The notes: a model not told the origin generated them from the letters alone. Counted from the first letter of the stretch, positions 43,605 to 53,638 are shown. The stretch: DNA of 54,959 nucleotides from Peribacillus faecalis (GCF_014712675.1 NZ_JACXSI010000027.1:1-54959), one strand, 5' to 3'. Translations and numbers: made by a program.

Positions 43605-44486
43605 ATGAAAAAAGTAGTTTTAGCAGGTGGTACCGGATTTATAGGTCAATACTTCCAAAAACGATTCCAAGAGCTTGGATATGAGCTGCTAATAATTTCA
43701 AGACAATCTCCGCACATTTCCTGGGAGGACCAAGACGGCATAACGGAAGCGTTAGAAGATGCGGATCTTCTCATTAATCTTGCCGGCAAGTCTGTCAATT
43801 GCCGCTACAACGAAACGAATAAACGGGAAATCTTAGAATCAAGAAAACGGACAACAGCATTATTGGGCAATAGTGTGTTGGCATGCGGCAATCCTCCGAA
43901 GCTATGGGTTAACTCAAGTACAGCGACAATTTATCGACATGCTGAGGACCGTCCGATGACAGAAGAAAATGGCGAGATTGGTTCTGGCTTTTCTGTTGAT
44001 GTGGCGACAAGCTGGGAGAAGACTTTCTTCGATTTCAAATTGCCTGAGACACGTCAAGCTGCTTTGCGTATAGCAATTGTTTTAGGCAAAGACGGTGGTG
44101 TCATGACTCCTTATCGTAATCTCGCCAAGTTCGGGTTAGGCGGCATTCAAGGAAATGGCAGACAAAAATTCAGCTGGATACATATCGAGGACTTATTTCG
44201 AATCATTCTCTTCTTGAAAGACCGTGAAGACTTAAGCGGCGTCTTTAATTGCTCTTCCCCATGTCCAGTCAGCAACCATGAGATGATGCAAACATTGCGC
44301 CAAATCATGAACGTACCATTCGGCCTCCCGAGTCCGAAATGGCTGCTCGAGTTCGGCTCTATTTTCATCCGCACTGAAACAGAGTTAGTATTAAAAAGCC
44401 GCTGGGTCATTCCGGAACGATTACAGCGTGAAGGCTTCACATTCACCTTTGAAACTCTGAACGATACCTTTCAAGATATCATTTAA
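43605..44486 (+). CDS. TIGR01777-family sugar-nucleotide epimerase-like protein
   Basis: A 293-residue extended SDR: KKVVLAGGTGFIGQYF (2-17) for NAD(P), DLLINLAGKSVNCRYNETNKREILESR (about 55-80), FSWIHIEDLFRIILF (about 185-200), and the C-terminal DUF1731 segment (PSPKWLLEFGSIFIRTETELVLKSRWVIPERL). Equivalent to YfhF of Bacillus; the substrate is unknown. GGGGG precedes the ATG at 43605. Confidence 0.88.
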   Translation: MKKVVLAGGTGFIGQYFQKRFQELGYELLIISRQSPHISWEDQDGITEALEDADLLINLAGKSVNCRYNETNKREILESRKRTTALLGNSVLACGNPPKLWVNSSTATIYRHAEDRPMTEENGEIGSGFSVDVATSWEKTFFDFKLPETRQAALRIAIVLGKDGGVMTPYRNLAKFGLGGIQGNGRQKFSWIHIEDLFRIILFLKDREDLSGVFNCSSPCPVSNHEMMQTLRQIMNVPFGLPSPKWLLEFGSIFIRTETELVLKSRWVIPERLQREGFTFTFETLNDTFQDII

Positions 44487-44498
44487 AATCAATAAATC

Positions 44499-44547
44499 AA
44501 AAGCTGGAAAGGTCTCAATTATTGTTGAGTCTCAACCAGCTTTTTTT
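44499..44547 (+). terminator. Terminator of the DCC/epimerase transcript
   Basis: AAAAGCTGG pairs with CCAGCTTTT, with an inner TCTCAA/TTGAG(T) stem, followed by Ts. Confidence 0.8.
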
Positions 44548-44593
44548 ATTGATTTATCTAAACAATTTGTTTTTTCGCCACTCTATATATTAC

Positions 44594-44605
44594 GGACATA
44601 TGTCC
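44594..44605. promoter_or_regulatory. Perfect 12-bp palindrome upstream of nupC
   Basis: GGACATATGTCC, about 125 bp ahead of the nupC start. Possible regulator site; the regulator is unknown. Confidence 0.25.
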
Positions 44606-44662
44606 TTGTAATAGAATAACAAAGTTCGTATTATACTAAAGGCAACTTTTGATGGGCCATAA

Positions 44663-44698
44663 TCAATAGTCAATCTCTATTTTGGCAGATACTATTGA
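44663..44698 (+). promoter_or_regulatory. Stem-loop in the nupC leader
   Basis: TCAATAGT (44663-44670) pairs perfectly with ACTATTGA (44691-44698) across a 20-nt loop; a T7 tract follows 6 nt later. Could be an attenuator or simply a 5' stem. Confidence 0.3.
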
Positions 44699-44730
44699 AA
44701 TAATTTTTTTATTGAAAGAGTGGGATTTTT

Positions 44731-45918
44731 TTGTTCAGTATTATCATTGCAATTATCGGAATCGCCCTGTTACTTGGGGTCGCTTTCTTACTGTCGAATG
44801 ACAAAAAGAATATAAACTTCAAAGCTGTCGGAATTATGATCGGCTTACAATTACTGGTCTCTTGGTTACTGTTAAGCACAAAAGCTGGTCTTAATGTAAT
44901 CGCAGCAGTTTCTAGAGCGTTTGAAAAGTTACTTTCTTACGGATATGAAGGTATTGACTTTGTAGTTGGCGGATGGATTCCTGATGGTGGATCACCTTTC
45001 TTCGTCAACGTACTGTTACCAGTTGTTTTCACAGCTGCATTGCTATCGTTGCTAACACACTTAAGAATACTTCCTTATATTATTAAATACTTAGGCGGAC
45101 TTCTTTCGAAAATTACCGGTTTACCGCAAGTTGAGAGCTTCAATGCCATTAACTCGGTTTTCTTCGGTCAGTCTGAAGCAATTCTAGCTATTAAATCTCA
45201 AATCGACCACCTGAATAAGAATCGCTTATTCATCGTTTCAACATCAGCAATGGCAAGTGTTTCAGCAGCATTAATTGCTTCGTACATGACAATGCTTCCT
45301 GCTAAATATGTTCTTGTTGGTGTTATTCTTAACATGTTCAGCGGTCTGATTGTTGCTTCTATCATTACGCCTGTAAAAGCATCAAAAGAAGACAGAGAAA
45401 TTGTAATCGACGATATGATTCATACGAAAAATGTTTTCGATGCTATCGGTACAGGTGCCATCGATGGTGGTAAAGTTACACTGATTGTTGGTGCTATGTT
45501 AATCGGTTACCTAGGATTACTTGCTCTATTAAACGGTATCTTTAATGGGATCTTCGGTATGGATTTAACAACAATGATTGGTTATGTATTCTCTCCAATC
45601 GCATACTTGATGGGTGTTCCTTCAAGTGAAATTTTAACATCTGGCTCTATTATGGGTACAAAACTTCTATCAAATGAATTCGTAGCGATTCTGCAATTAC
45701 AGCCATTACTTGATGTGCTTTCTACAAAAGCATCAGCTGTGCTAAGCACATTCTTAGTCTCGTTTGCAAACTTCAGCTCAATCGGTATTATTGCTGGTGC
45801 TGTTCAAGCAATTAATGGAGCGAAGGCTAAAGAAGTTAGTTCATTCGGTTTAAAACTTTTATTAGTTGCAACAATGGCATCAATCCTATCTGCTACTGTC
45901 GTAGGTCTATTTGCATAA
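44731..45918 (+). CDS. nupC: Concentrative nucleoside transporter NupC
   Basis: 395 residues, CNT family, typical length for bacterial NupC. An N-terminal helix set, then the NupC core with FVVGGWIPDGGSPFFVNVLLPVVF (about 77-100), GQSEAILAIKSQ (about 147-158, nucleoside/Na site) and a Gate domain; about ten membrane segments. Imports nucleosides with Na+ or H+. A TTG start with a weak GAGTGGG SD. Monocistronic, with a strong terminator. Confidence 0.9.
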   Translation: MFSIIIAIIGIALLLGVAFLLSNDKKNINFKAVGIMIGLQLLVSWLLLSTKAGLNVIAAVSRAFEKLLSYGYEGIDFVVGGWIPDGGSPFFVNVLLPVVFTAALLSLLTHLRILPYIIKYLGGLLSKITGLPQVESFNAINSVFFGQSEAILAIKSQIDHLNKNRLFIVSTSAMASVSAALIASYMTMLPAKYVLVGVILNMFSGLIVASIITPVKASKEDREIVIDDMIHTKNVFDAIGTGAIDGGKVTLIVGAMLIGYLGLLALLNGIFNGIFGMDLTTMIGYVFSPIAYLMGVPSSEILTSGSIMGTKLLSNEFVAILQLQPLLDVLSTKASAVLSTFLVSFANFSSIGIIAGAVQAINGAKAKEVSSFGLKLLLVATMASILSATVVGLFA

Positions 45919-45924
45919 TCCCCC

Positions 45925-45960
45925 AAAAAGAACTTCAGCACATGTGCTGAAGTTCTTTTT
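45925..45960 (+). terminator. Terminator of nupC
   Basis: Perfect palindrome AAAAAGAACTTCAGCAC-atgt-complement, T run following. Confidence 0.9.
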
Positions 45961-45970
45961 TATTTCCCTC

Positions 45971-45990
45971 TCAATCAAACATTCGATTGA
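45971..45990. promoter_or_regulatory. TCAATC dyad, copy 3
   Basis: TCAATC (45971) and GATTGA (45985) with an 8-nt spacer, followed by TTAAGTTCAG. Related to the copies at 794 and 42957 but with a wider spacer. Lies downstream of nupC in a 310-bp intergenic region where I see nothing else apart from the glmS terminator. Confidence 0.3.
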
Positions 45991-46172
45991 TTAAGTTCAG
46001 TATAGAAAATGTAGGTTATTGTCACTTTTTACTCTAGATTATTTCCCAAGAAATACGAACTTGTGACAAGTTAATATATATAACGGCAAGACTCTTCCTT
46101 CCACCGTCAAATTTCTACAAACACCGCTTTTAACGTATTATAAGTTACGACAAAATAAAGAAAATCACATAA

Positions 46173-46201
46173 AAAAACTCGCCAATTTCGACGAGTTTTT
46201 T
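46173..46201 (-). terminator. Terminator of glmS
   Basis: AAAACTCG and CGAGTTTT pair across a short loop, followed on the minus strand by Ts. Confidence 0.75.
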
Positions 46202-46232
46202 TGTTTTAATATATACTAATTAAAATTTATCC

Positions 46233-48038
46233 TTATTCAACAGTTACACTTTTCGCAAGGTTACGCGGTTTGTCTACGTCACAGTCGCGGTGTAGCGCAG
46301 CGTAGTAAGCGATTAGTTGTAATGGAACGACAGAGACAAGAGGTGTTAACAGTTCATGAACAGCTGGAATTACGAATGCATCATCGTCTTCTTCCAGACC
46401 TTTCATGGAAATAACACATGGATATGCACCACGGGCAACTACTTCTTTCACGTTGCCGCGAATGCTTAAATTAACCAATTCTTGTGTAGCAAGAGCGATA
46501 ACCGGAGTGCCTTCTTCGATTAAGGCAATTGTACCGTGCTTCAGCTCGCCTCCTGCAAAGCCTTCAGCTTGAATATAGGAAATCTCTTTCAGCTTCAAAG
46601 CGCCCTCTAAACCAACGAAAAAGTCCACTGAACGGCCGATGAAGAAACAATTGCGTGTCACAGACAGGTATTCTCTTGCGACTCCTTCTAACATTTCTTT
46701 AGAATTGCAAAGTACTTCCATTGCATTCGCTACAATTCCAAGCTCATGCACTAAATCAAGTTTTTGCTCAAGACCTCTTGATACGCCAGTAACGTACGCT
46801 AAGATTGAAAGCACTGTGATTTGCGCTGTGTAAGCTTTTGTAGAAGCTACTGCAATTTCAGGACCTGCATGCAATAGTAATGTGTAATCCGCTTCACGTG
46901 AAAGTGTTGATCCCGGAACGTTTGTGATCGTCAATGCTTTATGACCAAGTTCTTTAACAGATACTAGTACCGCACGGCTATCGGCTGTTTCACCGCTTTG
47001 TGAGATAAAGATGAATAAAGGTTTTTCAGACAATAACGGCATATTGTAGTTGAACTCAGAAGCTACATGCACCTCTACCGGAATTTTAGCCATGTTTTCG
47101 ATGTACTGTTTTCCGACAAGACCAGCATGATAGCTAGTTCCGCAAGCAACAATATAAATACGGTCTGCTTCATTCATTGCCGCTAAAATATCCTCAGCAA
47201 TTGTAAGCTCACCCGCTGCATTTTGATATGCCTGAACAATTTTACGAGTAACTAGCGGCTGCTCGTCAATTTCTTTAAGCATATAGTGCGGGTAAGTACC
47301 TTTTTCAATATCGCTCATGTCCAGTTCAGCTGTGTAAGGCTCGCGCTCTACCACTGTGCCATCTAGCTTTTTGATAGTAACGTTCTCTTGAGTAACAATT
47401 ACCATCTCTTTATCCATTAGCTCAATGAAACGGTCTGTTACTTGAAGCATAGCCATTGCATCAGATGCCACAACGTTAAATCCATCACCAACACCGATTA
47501 ATAACGGACTTTTGTTTTTCCCAACAAAAATTGTTCCGTTATTATGGTCATCTAAAAGAGCAAGTGCATAAGAACCTTTTAAAAGCGAAAGCGTTTTGCG
47601 GAACGCTTCTTCAACAGATAAGTTTTCTTCAGTAGCAAATTTGTCAACTAATGCCACGATTACTTCTGTATCTGTATCACTTTTAAAAGTAACGTCTTTT
47701 AAATACTCGCGTTTTAAGATTTCATAGTTCTCGATTACACCGTTATGAACTAACGTAAAACGAGAAGAATTACTTTGGTGAGGGTGCGCATTTCTTACGC
47801 TTGGCACACCGTGAGTCGCCCAGCGTGTATGACCGATTCCGGTTTGAGCAGCCACATCTGCATCCACTACTTCACGAAGGTCAGCAATGCGACCTTTCTC
47901 TTTGAATACTTGGATGCCATTGTTATTGACAACTGCGATCCCTGCTGAGTCGTAACCTCTATATTCCAGCTTTTCTAAGCCCTTTAACAAGATTTCCTTT
48001 GCATCTTGGTTTCCAATATATCCAACGATTCCACACAT
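46233..48038 (-). CDS. glmS: Glutamine--fructose-6-phosphate aminotransferase GlmS
   Basis: 601 residues, normal length. Makes glucosamine-6-phosphate from fructose-6-phosphate and glutamine, the entry to UDP-GlcNAc and the cell wall. N-terminal glutaminase domain with the nucleophile Cys right after the initiator Met (MCGIVGYIG), then two SIS domains (about 285-420 and 450-590; [22 protein letters not shown]) and the terminal KSVTVE. GGAGG lies 9 nt before the ATG at 48038; a longer frame would bury the catalytic Cys. Controlled by a glmS ribozyme in the leader. Confidence 0.97.
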   Translation of the reverse strand: MCGIVGYIGNQDAKEILLKGLEKLEYRGYDSAGIAVVNNNGIQVFKEKGRIADLREVVDADVAAQTGIGHTRWATHGVPSVRNAHPHQSNSSRFTLVHNGVIENYEILKREYLKDVTFKSDTDTEVIVALVDKFATEENLSVEEAFRKTLSLLKGSYALALLDDHNNGTIFVGKNKSPLLIGVGDGFNVVASDAMAMLQVTDRFIELMDKEMVIVTQENVTIKKLDGTVVEREPYTAELDMSDIEKGTYPHYMLKEIDEQPLVTRKIVQAYQNAAGELTIAEDILAAMNEADRIYIVACGTSYHAGLVGKQYIENMAKIPVEVHVASEFNYNMPLLSEKPLFIFISQSGETADSRAVLVSVKELGHKALTITNVPGSTLSREADYTLLLHAGPEIAVASTKAYTAQITVLSILAYVTGVSRGLEQKLDLVHELGIVANAMEVLCNSKEMLEGVAREYLSVTRNCFFIGRSVDFFVGLEGALKLKEISYIQAEGFAGGELKHGTIALIEEGTPVIALATQELVNLSIRGNVKEVVARGAYPCVISMKGLEEDDDAFVIPAVHELLTPLVSVVPLQLIAYYAALHRDCDVDKPRNLAKSVTVE

Positions 48039-48114
48039 ACTTGATTTCCTCCTATTAGCAGAAGGAGACAAGAATGTCAGAGGACATTCCTGTCCCCTTA
48101 TCTCTTATTATTAT

Positions 48115-48275
48115 ATCATAGTGCATTTTCAACTCTTTGTGCAAAAAGTTACCTTTTTGTTTTGGAGTGGAAATATACAGCTGTGCACCGCAACTGGGAG
48201 GCACCCGCCGAAATTCGATAAACCTCCACCTCGTCAACTAAACGCTCTCCGTACCGTTTAGTTCAGGCGCTTTTA
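48115..48275 (-). ncRNA. glmS ribozyme-riboswitch
   Basis: The minus-strand leader contains the conserved core: AAGCGCCTGAAC with the cleavage site between A (48271) and G (48270), then GACGAGGTGGAGGTTTATCGA, TTCGGCGGGTGCCTCCC and, at the 3' end, GCACAAAGAGTTGAAAATGC. Self-cleaves on binding glucosamine-6-phosphate, giving feedback control of glmS. It lies about 75 nt upstream of the start codon. Confidence 0.95.
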
Positions 48276-48544
48276 AAAGATCATTTATTGCCAAGATAAA
48301 TGTCCGGTCCCCCTCTAACATTTATTCGGAGACATGCCTTAATAGCGCATGATAATTAACTATAACCGATGCTAAAAATTCCGTCAACAGCATTACAGGA
48401 TAAAAGGAAAAAAATCCCTTCTCTTTTAGACTATTCTTATCAATTGAATGCGTGCTGACTTTACTTTATTTTGTTTGATAATAGTACCTATTCCATCTGA
48501 CTTTTACCATTTTTCACAACTCAATGAACTATTTTAGAATAATA
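48276..48544. other. Intergenic region holding the glmS promoter
   Basis: No ORF with an SD is seen. The glmS promoter must lie here, since the glmM terminator separates the two genes. I could not pick a convincing -35/-10 pair. Confidence 0.5.
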
Positions 48545-48579
48545 AAGAATCAGCGACCAATAGCTCAAAAGTCGCTGAC
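48545..48579 (-). terminator. Terminator of glmM
   Basis: TCAGCGAC and GTCGCTGA pair across a 13-nt loop, followed by TTCTTTATT on the minus strand. Confidence 0.75.
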
Positions 48580-48591
48580 CCTTTTATTATA

Positions 48592-49944
48592 TTATTCCTG
48601 TAATCCCATTTCCTCTTTAACAACAGAACTGATGCGTTCTACATATTCATCGCATTTTTCTTGAGTTGGCGCTTCCGCCATTACGCGAACAAGCGGCTCT
48701 GTACCGGATGGACGCACAAGAATTCGTCCGTTGCCTGCCATCTCTTCTTCCACTTCAGCAATGATTGCCGCTACTTTTTCATTTTCTGTAACGTGGTGCT
48801 TATCTGTCACACGCACATTGACAAGTTTTTGCGGATACTTGGTCATTTCGCCAGCTAATTCTTCTAAAGATAAGCCTGTCATTTTCATGATATTCACTAA
48901 CTGCAGACCTGTTAACAGCCCATCTCCAGTTGTGTTGTAATCAAGGAAAATGATATGTCCTGATTGCTCCCCACCAAGGCTGTAACCACCTTTTTTCATT
49001 TCTTCTACAACATAACGATCCCCAACTGCTGTTTGAGCGCTCTTGATTCCTTGCTCTTCTAAAGCTTTGTAGTATCCCAAGTTACTCATAACCGTTGAAA
49101 CGATTGTACTATGCTTTAATCGTCCAGTTTGGTTTAAATATTTTCCGCAAATATATAAAATTTGGTCGCCGTCGACCACATTGCCTTTTGCATCTACAGC
49201 AATTAGACGGTCACCGTCGCCATCAAAGGCTAAACCGATATCTGCTCCTTTTTCAAGAACAAAAGATGCTAATGCTTCGGGATGAGTCGAGCCAACTCCA
49301 TCGTTGATATTCAAACCATTTGGAGAAGAACCCATCGTTGAAATGTCTGCATCTAAGTCAGCAAACAGATGTGTTGCAAGTGAGGATGTCGCTCCATGCG
49401 CACAATCAAGAGCCACATGAATATTTGTAAAGTCCTCTTCTACTGACTGCTTTAAGTAAGATAAATACTTTTGACCGCCTTCGAAATAGTCATTAACCTG
49501 ACCTAAGTCTCCGCCTATCGGTCTTGGTAATGTATCCTCTTCCATATCCATTAATTGCTCTATTTCTTCTTCTTGTTCATCCGACAGTTTAAAACCGTCG
49601 CTGCCGAAGAATTTTATCCCATTATCTGCAACTGGGTTATGAGAAGCTGAAATCATAACACCTGCATCAGCGCTTAAAGCTTTCGTCAAATACGCAACCC
49701 CCGGAGTTGAAATGACACCAAGACGCATTACTTCCGCACCAATTGACAGCAATCCTGCAACAAGTGCTCCTTCTAACATATGTCCTGAAATACGAGTATC
49801 ACGACCAATCACTACTTTCGGTCTATCATTTGTATGTTTTGTTAAAACGTAACCTCCGAAGCGCCCTAATTTAAATGCTAACTCAGGCGTCAGCTCGCTA
49901 TTCGCTACACCTCTTACTCCGTCAGTTCCAAAATATTTACCCAT
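48592..49944 (-). CDS. glmM: Phosphoglucosamine mutase GlmM
   Basis: A 450-residue alpha-phosphohexomutase converting GlcN-6-P to GlcN-1-[13 protein letters not shown] at the start, catalytic phospho-Ser101 in MISASHNP (98-105 region), Mg loop AFDGDGDR (about 238-245), sugar loop GGEQSGH (about 323-329), phosphate-binding [12 protein letters not shown] (about 418-429). AAGGAGAG precedes the ATG at 49944; the longer frame adds seven unconserved residues. Downstream of cdaA-cdaR; GlmM binds and inhibits CdaA in Bacillus. Confidence 0.97.
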   Translation of the reverse strand: MGKYFGTDGVRGVANSELTPELAFKLGRFGGYVLTKHTNDRPKVVIGRDTRISGHMLEGALVAGLLSIGAEVMRLGVISTPGVAYLTKALSADAGVMISASHNPVADNGIKFFGSDGFKLSDEQEEEIEQLMDMEEDTLPRPIGGDLGQVNDYFEGGQKYLSYLKQSVEEDFTNIHVALDCAHGATSSLATHLFADLDADISTMGSSPNGLNINDGVGSTHPEALASFVLEKGADIGLAFDGDGDRLIAVDAKGNVVDGDQILYICGKYLNQTGRLKHSTIVSTVMSNLGYYKALEEQGIKSAQTAVGDRYVVEEMKKGGYSLGGEQSGHIIFLDYNTTGDGLLTGLQLVNIMKMTGLSLEELAGEMTKYPQKLVNVRVTDKHHVTENEKVAAIIAEVEEEMAGNGRILVRPSGTEPLVRVMAEAPTQEKCDEYVERISSVVKEEMGLQE

Positions 49945-50062
49945 GTTAAAATATCTCTCCTTCAAAGTGTTTTACTGTGATAAGTACACAATAAAATTTG
50001 TATCAATTTCGGTATACTATATATATGAACTACCTTAAATATAATCAAAGTAGACATTCACC

Positions 50063-51361
50063 TTATGTTGGACTCTCCTTCTTTACAATCGATACCTTCG
50101 CGACTGAAACAGATGACTTCGCTTCAGTATTGTTCGGTGTATTGACCGTAACCGGCGCACTATGCTCGCCTTCTCCTAAATCGGTAACGTCAATAGATAC
50201 CTGAATATCGGAAGACTTTAAACCGTTTATTATACTTTTCTTTCCGGTAAGCGATACATTCGTTACGCCTTGCGAAGGCTCTATAAAGGATAATTCATAA
50301 GTATCCTCCAGGCCTACATATTGTATGCGCAGGTTAGAAAACACTCTGGAAACATCTACATCCTCATTTTCCGTGTTTTCATCCGGATTGTCCTCTTCAG
50401 TATCTGCATTTGACTTCACTGTAATCTTGACCGTTACTTCTTCAGCAGATGAAGCTGTGATTCCTTCCGGTAAGTCGATAGGCATAGTTACTGTCGTGTT
50501 CTCTTTAATATTGCTTATATCCACAGGCAATTGAAGATCTTCTATTGTATCAAGTACCTTCTGTTTGCCGTACAATGTAATTTCACTCGGCTGCACTTCA
50601 ATGTCCTCAATCGTCACTCCTGAAGCTGGCTCTCCGGATTCAACAGGGACTATGCTCATAGTTTTGCTTGGACTGACAATCGGCACCTCGACTTCTACTG
50701 TCCCAGGGTCTATTTCAACCTCCAGCTTATTGTAGTTCTCATCAAAAGCTTGTACTGGGGCTTTGAGCGTGACAGAGTCATTCACGCCTTCTTGCAGATT
50801 GATAATTGCTTTTACATATGCAATGCTATCAATTGTGCTTTTAGCTCCAGTTACTTCAACCGTTGTCGGATTGACAGTTGGCGCTTCAGCTATGTAGCCA
50901 TCCTCTAAAAGCGAGCGATCAAATTCCGGCGTAACAGTAAATTTCTTCGTAATCTTCTCCTCAATCGTCACTTCAACAGTTCTGGGATCAACTGTTGCTG
51001 TCAATCGATCATTCAAATCTCTTACTTCAATTGCGACACTTCTTGTCCCTAATTCTATTTCTTGATCTGACAGATCGATAAACAAACTGAAATCCCGTGA
51101 ATTCTTGGTGATAACCAATAAGTTTTTTGGCCCTTCAAGAGTTACATCAACTGTTTCCGGAACACCTGTTACTACAAGATTATCCCGATCATAATATACT
51201 TCGACCGGTACAGATTCAATAACCACTGTATCCGTTTGCGCAGGTGTGTTAAACGAAGAAGAGCCGGAGCCGATATCAAAGTTAGTTGATATGTATAACA
51301 AAGCTGCCAATACTAAAGCAACGACTTTTAAGAACCATGGAGTTTCAAAAAGCTTATCCAT
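50063..51361 (-). CDS. cdaR: CdaA regulator CdaR (YbbR-domain protein)
   Basis: A 432-residue membrane-anchored extracytoplasmic protein: one N-terminal helix (about 11-27) followed by four YbbR beta domains (about 45-385) with recurrent VPVEV, VEVTGAKSTIDSIAYVKA and ITLYGKQKVLDTI motifs. A Glu/Asp/Asn-rich linker separates the last domain (about 325-345). CdaR modulates c-di-AMP synthesis by CdaA. GGAGG is inside the cdaA 3' end, with an 8-nt overlap. Confidence 0.95.
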   Translation of the reverse strand: MDKLFETPWFLKVVALVLAALLYISTNFDIGSGSSSFNTPAQTDTVVIESVPVEVYYDRDNLVVTGVPETVDVTLEGPKNLLVITKNSRDFSLFIDLSDQEIELGTRSVAIEVRDLNDRLTATVDPRTVEVTIEEKITKKFTVTPEFDRSLLEDGYIAEAPTVNPTTVEVTGAKSTIDSIAYVKAIINLQEGVNDSVTLKAPVQAFDENYNKLEVEIDPGTVEVEVPIVSPSKTMSIVPVESGEPASGVTIEDIEVQPSEITLYGKQKVLDTIEDLQLPVDISNIKENTTVTMPIDLPEGITASSAEEVTVKITVKSNADTEEDNPDENTENEDVDVSRVFSNLRIQYVGLEDTYELSFIEPSQGVTNVSLTGKKSIINGLKSSDIQVSIDVTDLGEGEHSAPVTVNTPNNTEAKSSVSVAKVSIVKKESPT

Positions 51362-52175
51362 TTTTCTTCGCCCTCCAGTTCCAACGGGATTGAGTCATTG
51401 GCTTAGATGAGCTCGATAACTCTTGATCCAGCATATCCTTAAATTCTTCCGGTGTTAAATCTCGATGCAATTCTCCATTTTTCGTTAAAGAGATGCTGCC
51501 TGTTTCTTCCGACACCACAACAGTCAAGCAATCTGTCACTTCACTAATTCCAAGTGCAGCACGGTGACGCGTTCCCAATTCTTTTGAGATAAAAGGACTT
51601 TCAGACAACGGTAAATAACAAGCTGCCGCTGCTACTTTCTGTTTCTGAAGAATAACTGCTCCATCATGTAACGGAGTATTAGGAATGAAAATATTGATTA
51701 AAATTTCTGATGTGATTTTTGAATCGATTTCAATGCCCGTTTCAATATACTCATTCAAGCCGGTTTCACGTTCGATTGAAATAAGTGCTCCGATGCGACG
51801 CTTTGCCATATAGGCAGTTGCAGTCGTAATCGCATTGATCATTTGCTCACGTTCATCCTCTTCCTGAGCAACACTGCGTGAAAATAGCTTTCCTCGGCCG
51901 ATTTGCTCCAGGGCCCGCCTCAACTCTGGTTGGAAGATAATAATGATTGCAATGAAACCCCAACTCAACGCTTCACCCATTAGCCAACTCAACGTTCTAA
52001 AACCGATCAAATCACTTAATACCTTAACGACAACAATAACAAAAATGCCTTTTAATAACTGAACGGCCTTCGTTCCCTTAATGACCATCAGCAATTTATA
52101 TATAACAAACCATATTAGGATAATATCTAAAAGATTTATGATTATATCAAGGAAAGTAAAGTTCTCTAGTGACAT
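51354..52175 (-). CDS. cdaA: Diadenylate cyclase CdaA
   Basis: 273 residues: three N-terminal membrane helices (about 10-80), a short coiled coil, and a DAC domain (about 100-260) with catalytic DGA (171-173) and RHR (203-205). Makes c-di-AMP from two ATP, controlling potassium and osmolyte balance and the cell wall. GGAGG is 7 nt before the ATG. First gene of cdaA-cdaR-glmM. Confidence 0.97.
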   Translation of the reverse strand: MSLENFTFLDIIINLLDIILIWFVIYKLLMVIKGTKAVQLLKGIFVIVVVKVLSDLIGFRTLSWLMGEALSWGFIAIIIIFQPELRRALEQIGRGKLFSRSVAQEEDEREQMINAITTATAYMAKRRIGALISIERETGLNEYIETGIEIDSKITSEILINIFIPNTPLHDGAVILQKQKVAAAACYLPLSESPFISKELGTRHRAALGISEVTDCLTVVVSEETGSISLTKNGELHRDLTPEEFKDMLDQELSSSSKPMTQSRWNWRAKKNG

Positions 52176-52329
52176 GTTACTTCCTCCACTTTAGTATTGA
52201 AAACCTTTAATAAACTTCATTAACTGTACCATTATAACATATAATAACCTTAGTCTAATTAAAACCATACATGAAAAATGCAATAAATTTGTACACTTTG
52301 TTTAGTTGGAAGGTTTCAGTAAATCATAC

Positions 52330-52379
52330 CATTTGAAAAGAGAAGGTACCATCCGCATTAATTGGATGGTACCTTCTCT
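52330..52379 (-). terminator. Terminator of sigW-rsiW, formed partly by rsiW coding sequence
   Basis: AGAGAAGGTACCATCC and its perfect complement (52339-52354 and 52364-52379) form a 16-bp stem. The 5' arm lies in the last coding codons of rsiW (stop at 52358) and the stop codon falls in the loop; TTTTC follows. Confidence 0.9.
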
Positions 52380-52993
52380 TGCTCTTTAAATAAGTTAGTG
52401 AATTCTTTGCCGGACTCTTTTATCTTAAACCATAACCATTCAAATACTTGGTCAACTTCTTGAATCTCACCTGTTACATTTCCTGCAGATGCCATTAACT
52501 TTTCTCCGTTGATGATAGTCACATTGCCGTCTACTTCCCCTTCAATTCGTATATTGCCATTACGGACAACAATATCTCCCGTCACCACTTTTCCTTCCGG
52601 CACTACAACAGTGTCTTGCTCAACTTGCAATTCAGGCTGGTTAGAAAATGATAGATGCTGGTCTCCTTGCCAACTGGAGAACAATGCCCCTCCCATTAAT
52701 ATAGTGAATAAAGAAGCTGCAGTGAAGAAAGGATGCTTTTTGAACCATCTTTGTACGCTCACCTTACGTTTTTCTTTTGGTAAAGCTGCCATTACCTTTG
52801 ATGTGAAATCAGCAGGAGCTACAATGTGGGACGTGCTTTGTACCAATGCAATTGCCCTTTTCAACTCGTGAAAATATGCCTTGCAATCATTGCATTCATG
52901 CAGATGAATTCTGAGCATATTTTCATGTTCTTTGCTAATTTCCTCATCTAAATATTCATGCATGTATAAAATTACTTCTTCTGAACATTTCAA
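52358..52993 (-). CDS. rsiW: Anti-sigma-W factor RsiW
   Basis: 211 residues: cytoplasmic zinc anti-sigma domain with H30-x3-C34-x2-C37 (RIHLHECNDC), one membrane helix (about 82-102) and an extracytoplasmic domain with beta-solenoid-like repeats (VVTGDIVVRNGNIRIEGEVDGNV). Holds SigW inactive until regulated proteolysis by PrsW, RasP and ClpXP. I favour the TTG at 52993 (AGGTG 6 nt upstream), giving MKCSEE as in Bacillus RsiW; the GTG at 53002 overlaps the SD. Confidence 0.92.
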   Translation of the reverse strand: MKCSEEVILYMHEYLDEEISKEHENMLRIHLHECNDCKAYFHELKRAIALVQSTSHIVAPADFTSKVMAALPKEKRKVSVQRWFKKHPFFTAASLFTILMGGALFSSWQGDQHLSFSNQPELQVEQDTVVVPEGKVVTGDIVVRNGNIRIEGEVDGNVTIINGEKLMASAGNVTGEIQEVDQVFEWLWFKIKESGKEFTNLFKEQEKVPSN

Positions 52994-53009
52994 TATAATC
53001 ACCTGCTTA

Positions 53010-53573
53010 TTATAAATTACTCAGTTGTTTTCTTAATGCTTCCCGTCCTCGATGAATCCTTGTTTTAACAGTTCCGATAGGCATATCAAGTATTTCAGAT
53101 ATTTCTTTAAGAGACAGTTCATCAATATACTTCAATACAATGACAGAACGGTATTTCTCCGGTAAGCTCAATATTTCCTTTTGAATGGTATCATGCAGCT
53201 CCAGACTTTCAACCTCATCAACAGGATCTTCCGCATCTGCTGCAATATGCGAATACATATTCAAACCGTCCGTACCTGCTACTTCAGCATCTAAATAAAA
53301 GTCCGGTTTCTTCTTACGTATTCGATCAATACATAAGTTCGTTGCTATTCTGTATAACCAAGTCGAGAATTTCAGCTTAATGTTAAAAGTGTGGATGTTG
53401 ACATATGCTCTTACAAACGCTTCCTGTGCCATATCTTCAGCTTCATGCCGATTGCCAAGCATACGAAAACACAGCTGAAATACTTTGTCTTTATAAATTT
53501 CAACTATTTCTCCAAATGCATTTTGATCCCCTTTTAAAACCTCTTTAATCCTCTGTTTAACTAGTAATTCCAT
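53010..53573 (-). CDS. sigW: ECF sigma factor SigW
   Basis: 187 residues, same length as B. subtilis SigW and closely similar through region 2 (NAFGEIVEIYKDKVFQLCFRMLG, FSTWLYRIATNLCIDRIRKKKP) and region 4 (PEKYRSVIVLKYIDELSLKEI, GTVKTRIHRGREALRKQL). Directs the cell-envelope stress and antimicrobial-peptide regulon. Forms an operon with rsiW, 16 bp downstream. A SigW-type promoter lies upstream. Confidence 0.97.
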   Translation of the reverse strand: MELLVKQRIKEVLKGDQNAFGEIVEIYKDKVFQLCFRMLGNRHEAEDMAQEAFVRAYVNIHTFNIKLKFSTWLYRIATNLCIDRIRKKKPDFYLDAEVAGTDGLNMYSHIAADAEDPVDEVESLELHDTIQKEILSLPEKYRSVIVLKYIDELSLKEISEILDMPIGTVKTRIHRGREALRKQLSNL

Positions 53574-53611
53574 TTTCTAATTAACCTCCGCCCCGCGGGC
53601 TATGCTCTAAT

Positions 53612-53638
53612 TACGTTTCTTCTTTAAAAAAGGTTTCA
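53612..53638 (-). promoter_or_regulatory. SigW-dependent autoregulatory promoter
   Basis: On the minus strand TGAAAC (complement of 53633-53638) and CGTA (53612-53615) are 17 bp apart; the Bacillus SigW consensus is TGAAAC-N16-CGTA, so the spacer is one base longer. About 40 bp upstream of sigW. Confidence 0.7.

Noticed and set aside
48276-48544. Additional small RNA upstream of the glmS ribozyme
   Set aside because: No promoter-terminator pair or conserved fold could be recognised.
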